A stretch of DNA of 13,683 nucleotides, taken from contig JAHZBJ010000024.1 of NCBI GenBank assembly GCA_019423445.1, positions 1 through 13,683 of the forward strand, read 5' to 3'. Below, piece after piece: positions 1-7,549 of this stretch. The position numbers and the translations under genes were made by a program. The number at the start of each line of letters is the position of its first letter. Positions within the stretch are counted from its first letter, which is position 1. Source of the stretch: Oscillospiraceae bacterium. Its GTDB lineage: Bacteria > Bacillota > Clostridia > Oscillospirales > Ruminococcaceae. Below the pieces are notes generated by a model that worked only from the letters and a program-made list of their open reading frames with translations, searched no databases and was not told where the DNA came from.

Positions 1-162
1 GCACAGCTTCCAAGCTGCCGGCTGCCCTTTCTTTTTCTCCACCGGAACCCCTTTTTTCTTCAAATCCGTTGTGTTTTTTCCTGGAATGTATTATCATTGA
101 ATACAAAGGTCCCTTTCACAAGAGCCGAAGGACTGAGAACCACCTTTGAGGAAGGAGTATTT
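1..162. other. Leader region upstream of DUF805 gene, no gene seen
   Basis: No complete gene is visible here. The stretch is pyrimidine-rich near 25-80. A TATTAT hexamer at 89-94 could be a -10 element, but I find no convincing -35 at 16-18 bp spacing. A GAAGGAG ribosome site at 151-157 serves the ATG at 163. The same frame is open back to an ATG at 97, but that ATG lacks such a site. Confidence 0.4.
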
Positions 163-714
163 ATGGATCAGATTATCAACAGCTATATGGACACCTGGAG
201 AAACTGGAATAACTTCTCCGGCAGAACCCGGCGCTCCGGCTATTGGTACGCTGTTTTGGCCAACGCCGTCATCTCCTTGCTCCTGAGCATTCTGGCGGAT
301 CTCGCTGGCATTTTCTCGGTGGTGAGCGTTCTCTATTCTCTGGCTTACCTGGTGCCGGGTCTGGCCCTTACCGTCCGCCGGCTCCATGACACCGGCCATT
401 CCGCCTGGTGGCTGCTGGTCTGTCTTGTCCCCGCTGTCCTGGGTTCCGTCGCCGCCGTTGTCATCGTACTGGCCACAGGGATGGTCCTGATGGGAGCCAG
501 CGGCTCCGTAGGCCTTTTTGCCCTGGCGGCCCTGCTGGGGATCGCCTGCCTGGTTTGCGCTGTCTTTTCCCTGATACTGCTGGTGAAGGACAGCGGCCCC
601 GACAACCGTTACGGTCCCAACCCCAAAGGAATGTTCTGGGGCACCGGCGCTCCCCAGCCAGGCTATCAGTACCAGCCTCCCCGGGAGGGACCCGGATACG
701 GCCCTGAACTGTAA
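163..714 (+). CDS. DUF805 family inner-membrane protein
   Basis: This is a 183-residue integral membrane protein of the DUF805 family, whose biochemical role is unknown. Family hallmarks are visible: FSGRTRR at residues 18-24, RRLHDTGHSAWW at 72-83 and a DxxPDNRYGPNP-type motif around 143-154. About four hydrophobic segments (roughly 27-50, 52-71, 82-108, 115-141) predict a small multi-pass protein. The C-terminal tail is rich in Pro, Gly and Tyr and should be soluble. I chose the ATG at 163 because GAAGGAG lies 5 bases upstream and the family begins close to this point. An upstream in-frame ATG at 97 would add 22 residues without a ribosome site. The gene appears monocistronic and ends in its own terminator. 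Family assignment is firm; function is not known. Confidence 0.88.
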   Translation: MDQIINSYMDTWRNWNNFSGRTRRSGYWYAVLANAVISLLLSILADLAGIFSVVSVLYSLAYLVPGLALTVRRLHDTGHSAWWLLVCLVPAVLGSVAAVVIVLATGMVLMGASGSVGLFALAALLGIACLVCAVFSLILLVKDSGPDNRYGPNPKGMFWGTGAPQPGYQYQPPREGPGYGPEL

Positions 715-728
715 GGAAACGGCGCTCC

Positions 729-757
729 GGCGCCCGGTCTTCTGCCGGGCGCCTTTT
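729..757 (+). terminator. Rho-independent terminator of the DUF805 gene
   Basis: A perfect 9-bp stem (729-737 with 745-753, GGCGCCCGG and its complement) has a 7-base loop and is followed by TTTT at 754-757. It starts 15 bases after the DUF805 stop codon. Confidence 0.85.
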
Positions 758-777
758 CGCACAACCCCGGAACAGCC

Positions 778-806
778 TTGACTTTATCCCCCGCTTCTGC
801 TATTCT
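778..806 (+). promoter_or_regulatory. Sigma-A type promoter of the IMP dehydrogenase gene
   Basis: TTGACT (778-783) and TATTCT (801-806) are separated by exactly 17 bp, giving near-consensus -35 and -10 boxes. The expected start of transcription near 813 leaves a leader of about 50 bases before the ATG at 864. I see no riboswitch fold in that leader. Confidence 0.75.
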
Positions 807-863
807 AGTTAGAAAAATCCAAACGGAATTACAAAAAATGACAAAGAAAAGGAGTCGGTCAGT

Positions 864-2381
864 ATGGCGTTTTATTACAGCGAACCCTCCCACACCTTCG
901 GCGAGTACCTGCTGGTTCCCGGTTATTCCTCCGCGGAATGCATCCCGGCCAATGTCAGCCTGCGCACCCCCCTGGTGCGGTACCGCAAAGGGGAGGAGGA
1001 ATGCCCCCTCTGCCTCAACATTCCCATGGTCTCCGCCATCATGCAGTCTGTTTCCGGCGAGAAAATGGCAATCGCTCTGGCCCGGGAAGGCGGCATCTCC
1101 TTCATCTACGGCAGCCAGTCGGTAGAAGACGAGGCCGCCATGGTGGCACGGGTAAAGAGCTATAAAGCGGGCTTTGTTCCCAGCGACAGCAACGTCACCC
1201 CTGACGCCACCCTGGCCGACATCCTGGCTCTGAAGGAGCAGACCGGCCACTCCACCGTTGCGGTCACCAGCGATGGCACCCCCAACGGCGAACTGCTGGG
1301 CATCGTCACCAGCCGGGACTACCGGGTCAGCCGGATGTCCCCGGACACCAAGGTCCGGGATTTCATGACCAAATTCCAGGACCTCATCACCGCTCCTCAC
1401 ACCACCACCCTGAAAGAAGCCAACGACATCATCTGGGCCCACAAGCTCAACTCTCTGCCCCTGATTGACGAGGAGCGCCGCCTGCGGTACTTTGTTTTCC
1501 GCAAGGACTACGACAGCCACAAGGAAAACACCAACGAACTCCTGGACAGCCACAAGCGCTACATCGTAGGCGCCGGCATCAACACCCGGGATTATGAGGA
1601 GCGGGTCCCCGCCCTTGTGGAGGCCGGGGTGGACGTGCTGTGCATCGACTCCTCCGAAGGCTTCACCGAGTGGCAGAGCCGCACCATCCAGTGGATCCGC
1701 CAGAAATACGGCGACTCCGTCCGGGTGGGAGCCGGCAACGTGGTGGACCGGGACGGCTTCTTCTTCCTGGCCCGGGCCGGCGCGGATTTTGTGAAGATCG
1801 GCATCGGCGGCGGCTCCATCTGCATCACCCGTGAGCAGAAGGGCATCGGCCGCGGCCAGGCCACCGCTGTCATCGAAGTGGCTCAGGCCCGGGACGAGTA
1901 CTTCAAGGAAACCGGGATCTACGTGCCCATCTGCTCCGATGGCGGCATCGTCCACGACTACCATATGACCCTGGCCCTGGCCCTGGGGGCGGACTTCCTC
2001 ATGCTGGGCCGGTACTTCTCCCGCTTTGACGAAAGCCCCACCAACAAGGTGCTGGTAGGCGGCAGCTACATGAAGGAGTACTGGGGCGAGGGCAGCAACC
2101 GCGCCCGGAACTGGCAGCGATACGACCTGGGCGGCGACAAGAAGCTCTCCTTTGAAGAAGGGGTGGATTCCTATGTCCCCTACGCCGGCTCCCTGAAGGA
2201 CAACGTCAGCATCAGCCTGGCCAAGGTCCGCTCCACCATGTGCAATTGCGGCGTCCTTTCCATCCCTGAGCTCCAGGAAAAGGCCAAGATCACCCTGGTC
2301 TCCGCCACCTCCATTGTGGAGGGCGGCAGCCACGACGTCCTCCTCAAGGACAAGGTCACCGCCTACAGCTCTACCCGGTAA
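864..2381 (+). CDS. guaB: Inosine-5'-monophosphate dehydrogenase
   Basis: This cytoplasmic enzyme oxidises IMP to XMP with NAD+, the committed step of guanine nucleotide synthesis. The 505-residue length is normal. The N-terminal part of the TIM barrel carries the conserved segment around residues 54-80 (IPMVSAIMQSVSG at 53-65). A CBS-pair region follows at about 105-220. The catalytic loop GIGGGSICITREQKGIGRGQ runs from 313 to 332, with the thioimidate-forming Cys320. The mobile flap has the Arg419-Tyr420 pair (RNWQRY). The ATG at 864 follows AAAAGGAG (847-854) by 9 bases. The gene has its own promoter and terminator, so it is probably monocistronic. From memory, the sequence is unusually close along its whole length to the IMP dehydrogenase of the protozoan Tritrichomonas foetus. 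It is less like the classic E. coli/Bacillus type. Function is secure; the closeness needs an alignment. Confidence 0.97.
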   Translation: MAFYYSEPSHTFGEYLLVPGYSSAECIPANVSLRTPLVRYRKGEEECPLCLNIPMVSAIMQSVSGEKMAIALAREGGISFIYGSQSVEDEAAMVARVKSYKAGFVPSDSNVTPDATLADILALKEQTGHSTVAVTSDGTPNGELLGIVTSRDYRVSRMSPDTKVRDFMTKFQDLITAPHTTTLKEANDIIWAHKLNSLPLIDEERRLRYFVFRKDYDSHKENTNELLDSHKRYIVGAGINTRDYEERVPALVEAGVDVLCIDSSEGFTEWQSRTIQWIRQKYGDSVRVGAGNVVDRDGFFFLARAGADFVKIGIGGGSICITREQKGIGRGQATAVIEVAQARDEYFKETGIYVPICSDGGIVHDYHMTLALALGADFLMLGRYFSRFDESPTNKVLVGGSYMKEYWGEGSNRARNWQRYDLGGDKKLSFEEGVDSYVPYAGSLKDNVSISLAKVRSTMCNCGVLSIPELQEKAKITLVSATSIVEGGSHDVLLKDKVTAYSSTR

Positions 2382-2438
2382 GGCTTTCGGAAGGCATTTC
2401 CTTCCGGAGTCGGAACTCCCAGCATTGGATTTTCTTCA

Positions 2439-2473
2439 ACGGCATGGCTCCCCGCCATGCCGTTTTTCTTTTT
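2439..2473 (+). terminator. Rho-independent terminator of guaB
   Basis: ACGGCATGGC (2439-2448) pairs perfectly with GCCATGCCGT (2454-2463) around a TCCCC loop, followed by TTTTT, C and another T run to 2473. A second, smaller hairpin (2388-2394 with 2400-2406) sits just after the guaB stop codon. It lacks a T tract and may only protect the mRNA end. Confidence 0.9.
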
Positions 2474-2523
2474 CCTTCGGCAGATCCGGACACCATTATC
2501 TCTTCCCCGCAGAATAAATTCGA

Positions 2524-2552
2524 TAGACACCGGCGGGAGACCGTGCTATAAT
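2524..2552 (+). promoter_or_regulatory. Extended -10 promoter of the lipoprotein gene
   Basis: TAGACA (2524-2529) lies 17 bp upstream of a perfect TATAAT (2547-2552). A TG one base upstream of the -10 (2544-2545) makes it an extended -10 promoter. The leader from about 2559 to the ATG at 2662 is roughly 100 bases long. I see no obvious regulatory fold in it. Confidence 0.8.
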
Positions 2553-2661
2553 GTCACATGGCCAGACCGAATCCAGTGCCTGACCGGTTATAAAAACGTC
2601 CACACAGTCTGAGGATATGGGGGCAAAACCCTTCCAGGCAGAATAGAAGGAGGACATTGGT

Positions 2662-3507
2662 ATGAAAAGATTTTTGGCATTGGCAGTATCTCTCGTTATG
2701 CTTCTTTCCCTTGCCGCCTGCGGCGGGGAGAGCTCGAGGGCCAGCTCCCCCACTTCCGAGCCGGTGCAGGAGAGCTCCAGCCGCTCCTCTGAGGCTCCCG
2801 ACAGCCAGAGCAGCAGCGAAGCCGCGCCGGAGTCCAGCGAGTCTCAGGCTTCCGCTCCGGAGGAGGCTTCCTCTTCCTCTGAGGCGTCTGCCCCGGAGGG
2901 CGGATCCGCGGTGGATGTTTCCTCCGCTGTAGACGCCAGCACCACCACTGACACCAACGCGGTACCCCTGGGCCAGTGGGCCAAAACCGCCCGTTACGCC
3001 ACCGAGGACAAGACCTACCACACCGTCTATGTCCGGGTGAACAAAGTCACCACATCCTCCGATGACTCGGACTATGTCCAGGGGGCGGTGGAGCCGCACA
3101 ACACCAACAGCTCCGACTTTAAGCAGAGCGACCTCGGCGCTCTGGAGCTCCCCAGCGACGTGGAGCTGTGCGTCCTGGATTACGAAGTGTACGTACCGGC
3201 GGAATTCCCCGGTCCTGATTACGGCATTGTGGAACCCAGCATGAGCTTTTCTCAGAGCAACATCGGCGGCGGCGGGATCCCCTCCGCTGACGGCACCAGC
3301 ACCTACATCGGCCTGGGCTCCAACACTGAGGAGCTGGCCACCGAGAAGGATCCCACTTACCAGCCCGGCAACACTTACGCTTTCCGGAGCCTTTTCACTA
3401 TGGTGAAGGGATACACCGACTACGTCTTCGAGTTTACCAGCTACCCCGAGGGGACGGTGGAAACTTCCGCAGACGTGATGTATCACGCGTATTTTGCCAA
3501 CAAATAA
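2662..3507 (+). CDS. Secreted lipoprotein with Ser-rich linker, function unknown
   Basis: This 281-residue protein has a typical lipoprotein signal: a KR start, a hydrophobic core at residues 4-17 and the lipobox L-A-A-C with Cys20 as the lipidated residue. It should be anchored to the outer face of the membrane. Residues about 23-95 form a low-complexity linker of Ser, Glu, Ala and Pro. The C-terminal part (about 100-281) looks folded and rich in beta-strand-like, Tyr-containing segments such as VLDYEVYVP (171-179). I do not recognise it securely. It recalls the Ig-like domains (DUF4352-like) often found on Firmicutes lipoproteins, but that is only an impression. An AGAAGGAGGA ribosome site lies at 2646-2655, 6 bases before the ATG. 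It has its own promoter and shares a bidirectional terminator with the convergent DUF1846 gene. Confidence 0.9.
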   Translation: MKRFLALAVSLVMLLSLAACGGESSRASSPTSEPVQESSSRSSEAPDSQSSSEAAPESSESQASAPEEASSSSEASAPEGGSAVDVSSAVDASTTTDTNAVPLGQWAKTARYATEDKTYHTVYVRVNKVTTSSDDSDYVQGAVEPHNTNSSDFKQSDLGALELPSDVELCVLDYEVYVPAEFPGPDYGIVEPSMSFSQSNIGGGGIPSADGTSTYIGLGSNTEELATEKDPTYQPGNTYAFRSLFTMVKGYTDYVFEFTSYPEGTVETSADVMYHAYFANK

Positions 3508-3520
3508 CCTTTTCTCCCAC

Positions 3521-3565
3521 AAAAAAGCGCCCGGAGATCTTTTCAGGATCTCCGGGCGCTTTTTT
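3521..3565. terminator. Bidirectional terminator between convergent genes
   Basis: A perfect 14-bp stem (3526-3539 with 3547-3560) has a 7-base loop. An A run (3521-3526) lies on the left and a T run (3560-3565) on the right, so the structure has a T tract in both directions. It can end both the lipoprotein transcript (+) and the DUF1846 transcript (-). Confidence 0.92.
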
Positions 3566-3601
3566 CTGTTTTCTTTCTGGAGGACGGGCAGCGGCAGGGC
3601 A

Positions 3602-5113
3602 TCAGGCCCCGGTGAAGAGGCTCTGGCCCAGGAACTCGCTGTCCCAGGTAAGGTTCAGCCGCAGCTGGCTGTAGATGCGCTCATCGGCGGAGGTGACAAA
3701 GGTGGTGGAGTGGGCCTGACAACTCTCCAGCCGGCCCATCTGCTCCATGGCGGTCTGAGCTACAGGGTTGGTGACGGCGGAGATGGAGAGGGCCAGGAGG
3801 ATCTCCTCGCAGCCCAGGACATGGTTCTGGATGTGGAGGGTATCCCCCTTGAGCTTCTGGATGGGCTCGATGACAATGGGGGGCAGCAGGTGCATCCCAT
3901 CGGGGATATTGGCCAGGGCCTTGACGGCGTTCAGGAGGGCCGCCGCCGGGGCGGTCATCAGCTGAGAATTCCGCCCGGTGATAATCCGGCCGTCCTCCAG
4001 CTGGATGGCCACGGCGGAAAGATCACAGTCCCGGAGCTCAGGCCGGGTCCGGAGCTGATCCCGGTAGGCCCGGGCAGGCTCCACACAGGGGCGGTCCTCC
4101 GGGCGCAGGCCCATCCGCTCCATGATCATCTTCATCCGGCCGAAGGTGTCAGCACTGACGTCCCCCTTCTTGAAGTCCCCGGCAGTCTTCAGGTAGCGGC
4201 GGATGATCTCCTGCCGGGAGGCCTCCTGGACCACCTGGTCGTCCACAATGCAGAAACCGATCTGGTTGACCCCCATATCGGTGGGGGATTTGTACATGGA
4301 CTCTTCTCCGGTGATCTTTTCGATGATCCGCCGCACCACCGGGAACATCTCCATGTCCCGGTTGTAGTTGACGGTAGTGATTCCATAGGCGTCCAGGTGG
4401 AAAGAGTCGATGACGTTGGAGTCCTTCAGGTCGGCGGTGGCAGCTTCATAGGCCACGTTGAGGGGGTGCTTCAAAGGAATGTTCCAAACCGGGAAGGTCT
4501 CGAACTTGGCGTACCCCGCCCGGCATCCCCGCTTGCACTCATGGTAGAGCTGGGAAAGGCAGGTAGCCAGCTTGCCGCTGCCGGGGCCCGGGGCAGTGAC
4601 CACCACAATGGGCCGGGTGGTCTCAATCCAGCAGTTGCTGCCGTAGCCTTCATCCGAAACGATGGTGTCTACATCCAGGGGATAGCCGGGGATGGGCCGG
4701 TGCTTGTAGGTGCGGATGCCCCGGCTCTCCAGCTTTTTGGCGAAGATCTCTGCCGCCGGTTCCCCGGAAAACCGGGTGATCACCACCGAGTTTACCAACA
4801 GTCCCCGGTCCCGGAGATCGTCAATGAGGCGGAGGACCTCCTTGTCATAGGTGGTGCCAAAGTCCCCTCGAAGCTTGTTATTTTCAATATCCCCGGCATA
4901 GACGCAGATCAGGATCTCCGCCTGGTCCCGGAGGGTCTGGAGCAGCTCCAGCTTGGCGTTGGCCTTGTATCCCGGCAGGCACCGCTTGGCATGGAGGTCG
5001 TACATCAGCTTTCCGCCGAACTCCAGGTAGAGCTTGTCCCAGCCGCTGACCCGCTCCAGAATATACTTGGACTGGCGGCGGATATAAGTTTCATGATCAA
5101 ATCCCAGTTTCAT
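3602..5113 (-). CDS. UPF0371/DUF1846 family protein
   Basis: This 503-residue cytoplasmic protein belongs to the DUF1846 (UPF0371) family, common in Firmicutes and of unknown biochemical function. Recognisable family blocks include YLEFGGKL (residues 29-36), GDIENNKLRGDFG (74-86), VTAPGPGSGKLATC (172-185, with the P-loop-like GPGSGK at 176-181), GYAKFETFPVWN (200-211) and YEAATADL (222-229). The length matches the family (about 500 residues). The frame is open to an ATG at 5170, which would add 19 residues. I prefer the ATG at 5113 because the family starts about here (KLGFDHETYI) and GGGAGA lies 7 bases upstream of it. The gene stands alone between the end of the phage-like operon and the shared terminator. 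Identification of the family is firm; any nucleotide-related role is only a guess from the glycine-rich motif. Confidence 0.93.
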   Translation of the reverse strand: MKLGFDHETYIRRQSKYILERVSGWDKLYLEFGGKLMYDLHAKRCLPGYKANAKLELLQTLRDQAEILICVYAGDIENNKLRGDFGTTYDKEVLRLIDDLRDRGLLVNSVVITRFSGEPAAEIFAKKLESRGIRTYKHRPIPGYPLDVDTIVSDEGYGSNCWIETTRPIVVVTAPGPGSGKLATCLSQLYHECKRGCRAGYAKFETFPVWNIPLKHPLNVAYEAATADLKDSNVIDSFHLDAYGITTVNYNRDMEMFPVVRRIIEKITGEESMYKSPTDMGVNQIGFCIVDDQVVQEASRQEIIRRYLKTAGDFKKGDVSADTFGRMKMIMERMGLRPEDRPCVEPARAYRDQLRTRPELRDCDLSAVAIQLEDGRIITGRNSQLMTAPAAALLNAVKALANIPDGMHLLPPIVIEPIQKLKGDTLHIQNHVLGCEEILLALSISAVTNPVAQTAMEQMGRLESCQAHSTTFVTSADERIYSQLRLNLTWDSEFLGQSLFTGA

Positions 5114-5153
5114 CTTCGTTTCTCCCATTCTCCTGGTTTTCACGTTCTTTTCC

Positions 5154-5182
5154 ATAATATCACAATTCATGAGAAAAATCGA
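5154..5182 (-). promoter_or_regulatory. Possible promoter of the DUF1846 gene
   Basis: On the minus strand a TATTAT (5159-5154) resembles a -10 box. The hexamer 17 bp upstream (5182-5177, TCGATT) matches TTGACA at only three positions, so the -35 is weak. Its position, about 40 bases before the chosen start and after the upstream operon's terminator, is what makes it plausible. Confidence 0.35.
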
Positions 5183-5280
5183 GGGTGCGAAAGGGGTTTG
5201 AAAAGATATCGCAAAAAAATTCTGTCTTTTTCCCGGGCTTTTGGCTGAAAGGGCTTCCTGTCCAGGGCGGGCTCAAAATG

Positions 5281-5312
5281 AAAAAGCCGGAGAGCCTTCA
5301 GGCTCTCCGGCT
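5281..5312 (-). terminator. Terminator of the phage-like operon
   Basis: Read on the minus strand, AGCCGGAGAGCC (5312-5301) pairs perfectly over 12 bp with its complement (5296-5285) around a 4-base loop. It is followed by TTTTT (5285-5281). It lies 20 bases after the stop of the tail-fibre gene, the last gene of the structural operon. Confidence 0.92.
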
Positions 5313-5331
5313 AACCGGCGGGTCAATGGTG

Positions 5332-5814
5332 TCACACCAGGGGTTTGATGGCAAAGTACCGGTAGGTGACGTTCTCCTGATTGAGGCAGGTTTTGGTCAT
5401 ACCCGCCAGGGGGCTGCTCTGGGCCTGCCGGGCGGTGAAACCGGTGTCGGTCAGGGTGACACCGGTGCTGCCCTGGCCGTCGGCGGCCATAGCAAAGCGC
5501 AGGAGTGGGTTGTCCTGGACGGTATCCAGCTCCAGAGGACCGTAGCCCTGGGCCAGCACCACCAGCAAAGCCGGTTTGAAGCCCAGAGTCACTGTCCGTT
5601 CTTCACTGCCGTCCCCGGTGTAGGTGCCGGTGACAAAGGGCTGGGCCACCCAGACGCTCTGGTTCCCCTGGAGGTGGAGGGCGGTATTCTGGACATGGCC
5701 CTGGAAGGCGCTGTCCACCTTTTGGTTGTCGCTGTTGAAATCCGCCATCTTGGGTTTGTCCCCGGCGGACCAGCTGTTGAGCTGAAGATAGCTTGTTTTT
5801 GCGCTGCTGGGCAT
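5332..5814 (-). CDS. Short phage tail fibre / receptor-binding-type protein
   Basis: This 160-residue protein is the last gene of the tail operon, where fibre genes normally sit. Residues about 9-40 (SYLQLNSWSAGDKPKMADFN and on) match the N-terminal segment seen on many Firmicutes prophage tail proteins, which reads like LNxWxxxDKPxMxDFNxDNxKID and likely attaches to the baseplate. Residues about 60-160 resemble a compact beta domain common at fibre tips (GTYTGDGSEERTVTLGFKP at 63-81, with a Y-R-Y-F-A strand near the end). There is no long coiled or repeat shaft, so the fibre would be very short. The ATG at 5814 follows AAAGGAG by 10 bases. No fibre-assembly chaperone follows. The role is inferred from position and these partial resemblances. 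Confidence 0.78.
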   Translation of the reverse strand: MPSSAKTSYLQLNSWSAGDKPKMADFNSDNQKVDSAFQGHVQNTALHLQGNQSVWVAQPFVTGTYTGDGSEERTVTLGFKPALLVVLAQGYGPLELDTVQDNPLLRFAMAADGQGSTGVTLTDTGFTARQAQSSPLAGMTKTCLNQENVTYRYFAIKPLV

Positions 5815-5836
5815 GGTTTATCCGCTCCTTTCCGTT

Positions 5837-6457
5837 TTACAGGGCCGCAGCGGCTTCCGCCGGAGATTCTCCGGTGTCCCGCTGCTGCCAGGTGAGGTCC
5901 TGGTCGTCAAAGCCGGTCCAGGTAAGGTCCTGGGCGTCCAGCTCCTCCCAGGAGGGTCCCCCGAATTCAAACACCACTTCCATGTGGGCGGGCAGGAATT
6001 CCCGGGCCCGCTCCATGGAGTCGTAGACCGATTCCCAAGCCGGGTCAAATTCCTTCACCGTCACCCGGAGCACCCCTTCCAGGCCGTCCTCCTCCACCGA
6101 AGCGGCGGTAATTCCCGCCGCGGCGAGGCATTTCAGAACTCCCTGGGGGGTGCAGTCCCCGGCGCTCAGCCCCAAAAGGGCCACCACCGTTTCCCGGCGC
6201 TCCTCCAGGGTGGCCCTGGGACGCCAAGGCAGTTCCAGGATCTCCTCCCACTGGCGGAGCCTCTCCTGAGAACAGGTCTGGGGAAGGCAGCCGGACAGCG
6301 CCTGCTCCAGGGCCTCCTGGACCTTCCCCACCCCCAGCATATAGCTTTGCATTTCGGTTTTGACCAGGGTATTGCCTGTCAGGTCGTAAAGCCCCAGGGC
6401 CATCATATCCCGGTACATCTGGCTTTTGGGGAGGGCTGTGGTGGGATGCTCGCTCAT
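5837..6457 (-). CDS. DUF2313 (YmfQ/XkdU-like) baseplate protein
   Basis: This 206-residue protein is of the YmfQ/DUF2313 family. It usually follows baseplate protein J and helps join the wedge to fibres. It starts in an ATGA overlap with the stop of the baseplate J gene, indicating coupled translation. Features seen are an N-terminal helical region (12-60), the segment ERLRQWEEILELP at 65-77 followed by a helical EERRETVVALL, and a beta-rich C-terminal half. Near the end (171-190) are two copies of a 10-residue repeat ending DAQDLTW / DDQDLTW, followed by an Ala-rich tail. Position between XkdT and the fibre supports the assignment strongly. Confidence 0.88.
   Translation of the reverse strand: MSEHPTTALPKSQMYRDMMALGLYDLTGNTLVKTEMQSYMLGVGKVQEALEQALSGCLPQTCSQERLRQWEEILELPWRPRATLEERRETVVALLGLSAGDCTPQGVLKCLAAAGITAASVEEDGLEGVLRVTVKEFDPAWESVYDSMERAREFLPAHMEVVFEFGGPSWEELDAQDLTWTGFDDQDLTWQQRDTGESPAEAAAAL
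5888..5947 (-). repeat. 30-bp tandem repeat inside the DUF2313 gene
   Basis: Two adjacent 30-bp units (5918-5947 and 5888-5917) encode EELDAQDLTW and TGFDDQDLTW. The left 21 bases of each unit, as written on the plus strand, match at 19 of 21 positions. The repeat is in frame, so changes in copy number would keep the protein readable. Confidence 0.8.
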
Positions 6458-7521
6458 ACCGACACCTCCATGGCGTGGATGGTGATGCCGGAGGGCGTCA
6501 GAAGGCGGTCCTCCAGGGGGTAGGTGTCCGCGGCGGGAAGGGTGATAACGCAGTTATGTACCCCAGGCACCTCCATCACCACCCGGTTCATTGCGGCCAA
6601 CAGCCAGGGAGCTCCAATATCCAGTTCCCCTACAGCGGCCCGAAGTGCTTCCTCCACGGCGGTACTGACGCTGCTGAAATCCCACCCTGTCTCCACCGCC
6701 AGGGACAGTTCCAGGTTGACGGGGGTGGTCTGGGGGGCTCGCACCAGGACGTCCACCCCCAGTTCCCGCTGCTCCTGGAACAGCTTCTGCAGGTTCCCCA
6801 ACTGGTATTCACTCAGGGGCCCGTTGACTCCATATGCCACCAGGTCCACGGTTCCCCGGCCCCGGAAGGTGGGAAGCACCTTGGCTTTGCCCACCTCCTG
6901 CTGGGAGAGCAGCAGTTCCCGGTAATATCCCGGACTGCCCCCCACCCCGGGACGGCGGCAGCTGTCCAGGAGTCTGGCCCGAAGGGACTCGTCCCCTTCG
7001 GGGTCGCTTCCCCCCATGCAGTCGGTGAGCTGGCTCATCTCAGTGACCCCCTGAGGCGGGGTCACCATCACGGTGATATTCCCCAGCTTCACATTATAAG
7101 CTGCGCCTGCCTCCACCGCCTCCACTGTGGAGACTGCGTTGTTGGATGACGCAAGCATTGTTACATCCCGCTGGGTGACATAGCGCAGAGCCTCGCTGCC
7201 TCCGGTTTGGAGCAGGGTCCCTGCGGGAATCACCAGGCTGTACCCGGTAGACGGACGCCTGAAAATCACCGCGCAGGTAGCTTTGGTACCCTCTTTCCTG
7301 GTGAGACCTCTCAGCGCGGCATGGCGCTCCAAGGCCTCACCCACCGCAGTGGCGGGGAAGGCATCCCGCTCCACCTCCCGGGCCTGGCTTACCAGCTTCT
7401 CCAGCTGAGCCGCCAGAACCTGGATGCGTATGGCGATATCCGAGGCCTGGTCCGGCGTGTGGCGTGTGGCGCTGCAATAATAGTTCAGCATCTGTTGGTA
7501 AAGATCGCTGTAGTCGTCCAT
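6454..7521 (-). CDS. Baseplate J-like protein (XkdT family)
   Basis: This 355-residue protein is the baseplate J / gp47 family wedge component of contractile tails. The signature GGSDPEGDESLRARL lies at residues 170-184. It is followed by the typical segment PGVGGSPGYYRELLLS (191-206) and a region like VGKAKVLPTFRGRGTVDLVAYG (210-231). The N-terminal region before residue 80 is helical, as usual, and the central part (about 80-160) carries the PAGTLL motif (99-104). The ATG at 7521 is preceded by GGAGGA at a normal distance. Its stop overlaps the DUF2313 start. Length is typical for the family, so this part of the baseplate looks intact. The assignment is secure. Confidence 0.95.
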   Translation of the reverse strand: MDDYSDLYQQMLNYYCSATRHTPDQASDIAIRIQVLAAQLEKLVSQAREVERDAFPATAVGEALERHAALRGLTRKEGTKATCAVIFRRPSTGYSLVIPAGTLLQTGGSEALRYVTQRDVTMLASSNNAVSTVEAVEAGAAYNVKLGNITVMVTPPQGVTEMSQLTDCMGGSDPEGDESLRARLLDSCRRPGVGGSPGYYRELLLSQQEVGKAKVLPTFRGRGTVDLVAYGVNGPLSEYQLGNLQKLFQEQRELGVDVLVRAPQTTPVNLELSLAVETGWDFSSVSTAVEEALRAAVGELDIGAPWLLAAMNRVVMEVPGVHNCVITLPAADTYPLEDRLLTPSGITIHAMEVSV

Positions 7522-7549
7522 AGGTTCTTTCCTCCTCTCCCAATCCCTG

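Noticed and set aside
1..35. Palindrome CAGCTT-CC-AAGCTG followed by a pyrimidine run, as a possible terminator of an upstream gene
   Set aside because: As a hairpin the stem is only about 5 bp, and the T run is some 15 bases away and interrupted by C residues.
666..2333. 555-codon open frame antisense to guaB
   Set aside because: It mirrors the guaB gene exactly, is rich in Gly, Ala, Val and Asp as expected from the reverse of GC-rich codons, has no family resemblance, and the sense gene is certain.
3494..5248. 584-codon open frame on the plus strand antisense to the DUF1846 gene
   Set aside because: It covers the well-recognised DUF1846 gene and crosses its bidirectional terminator. Its composition is that of a shadow frame.
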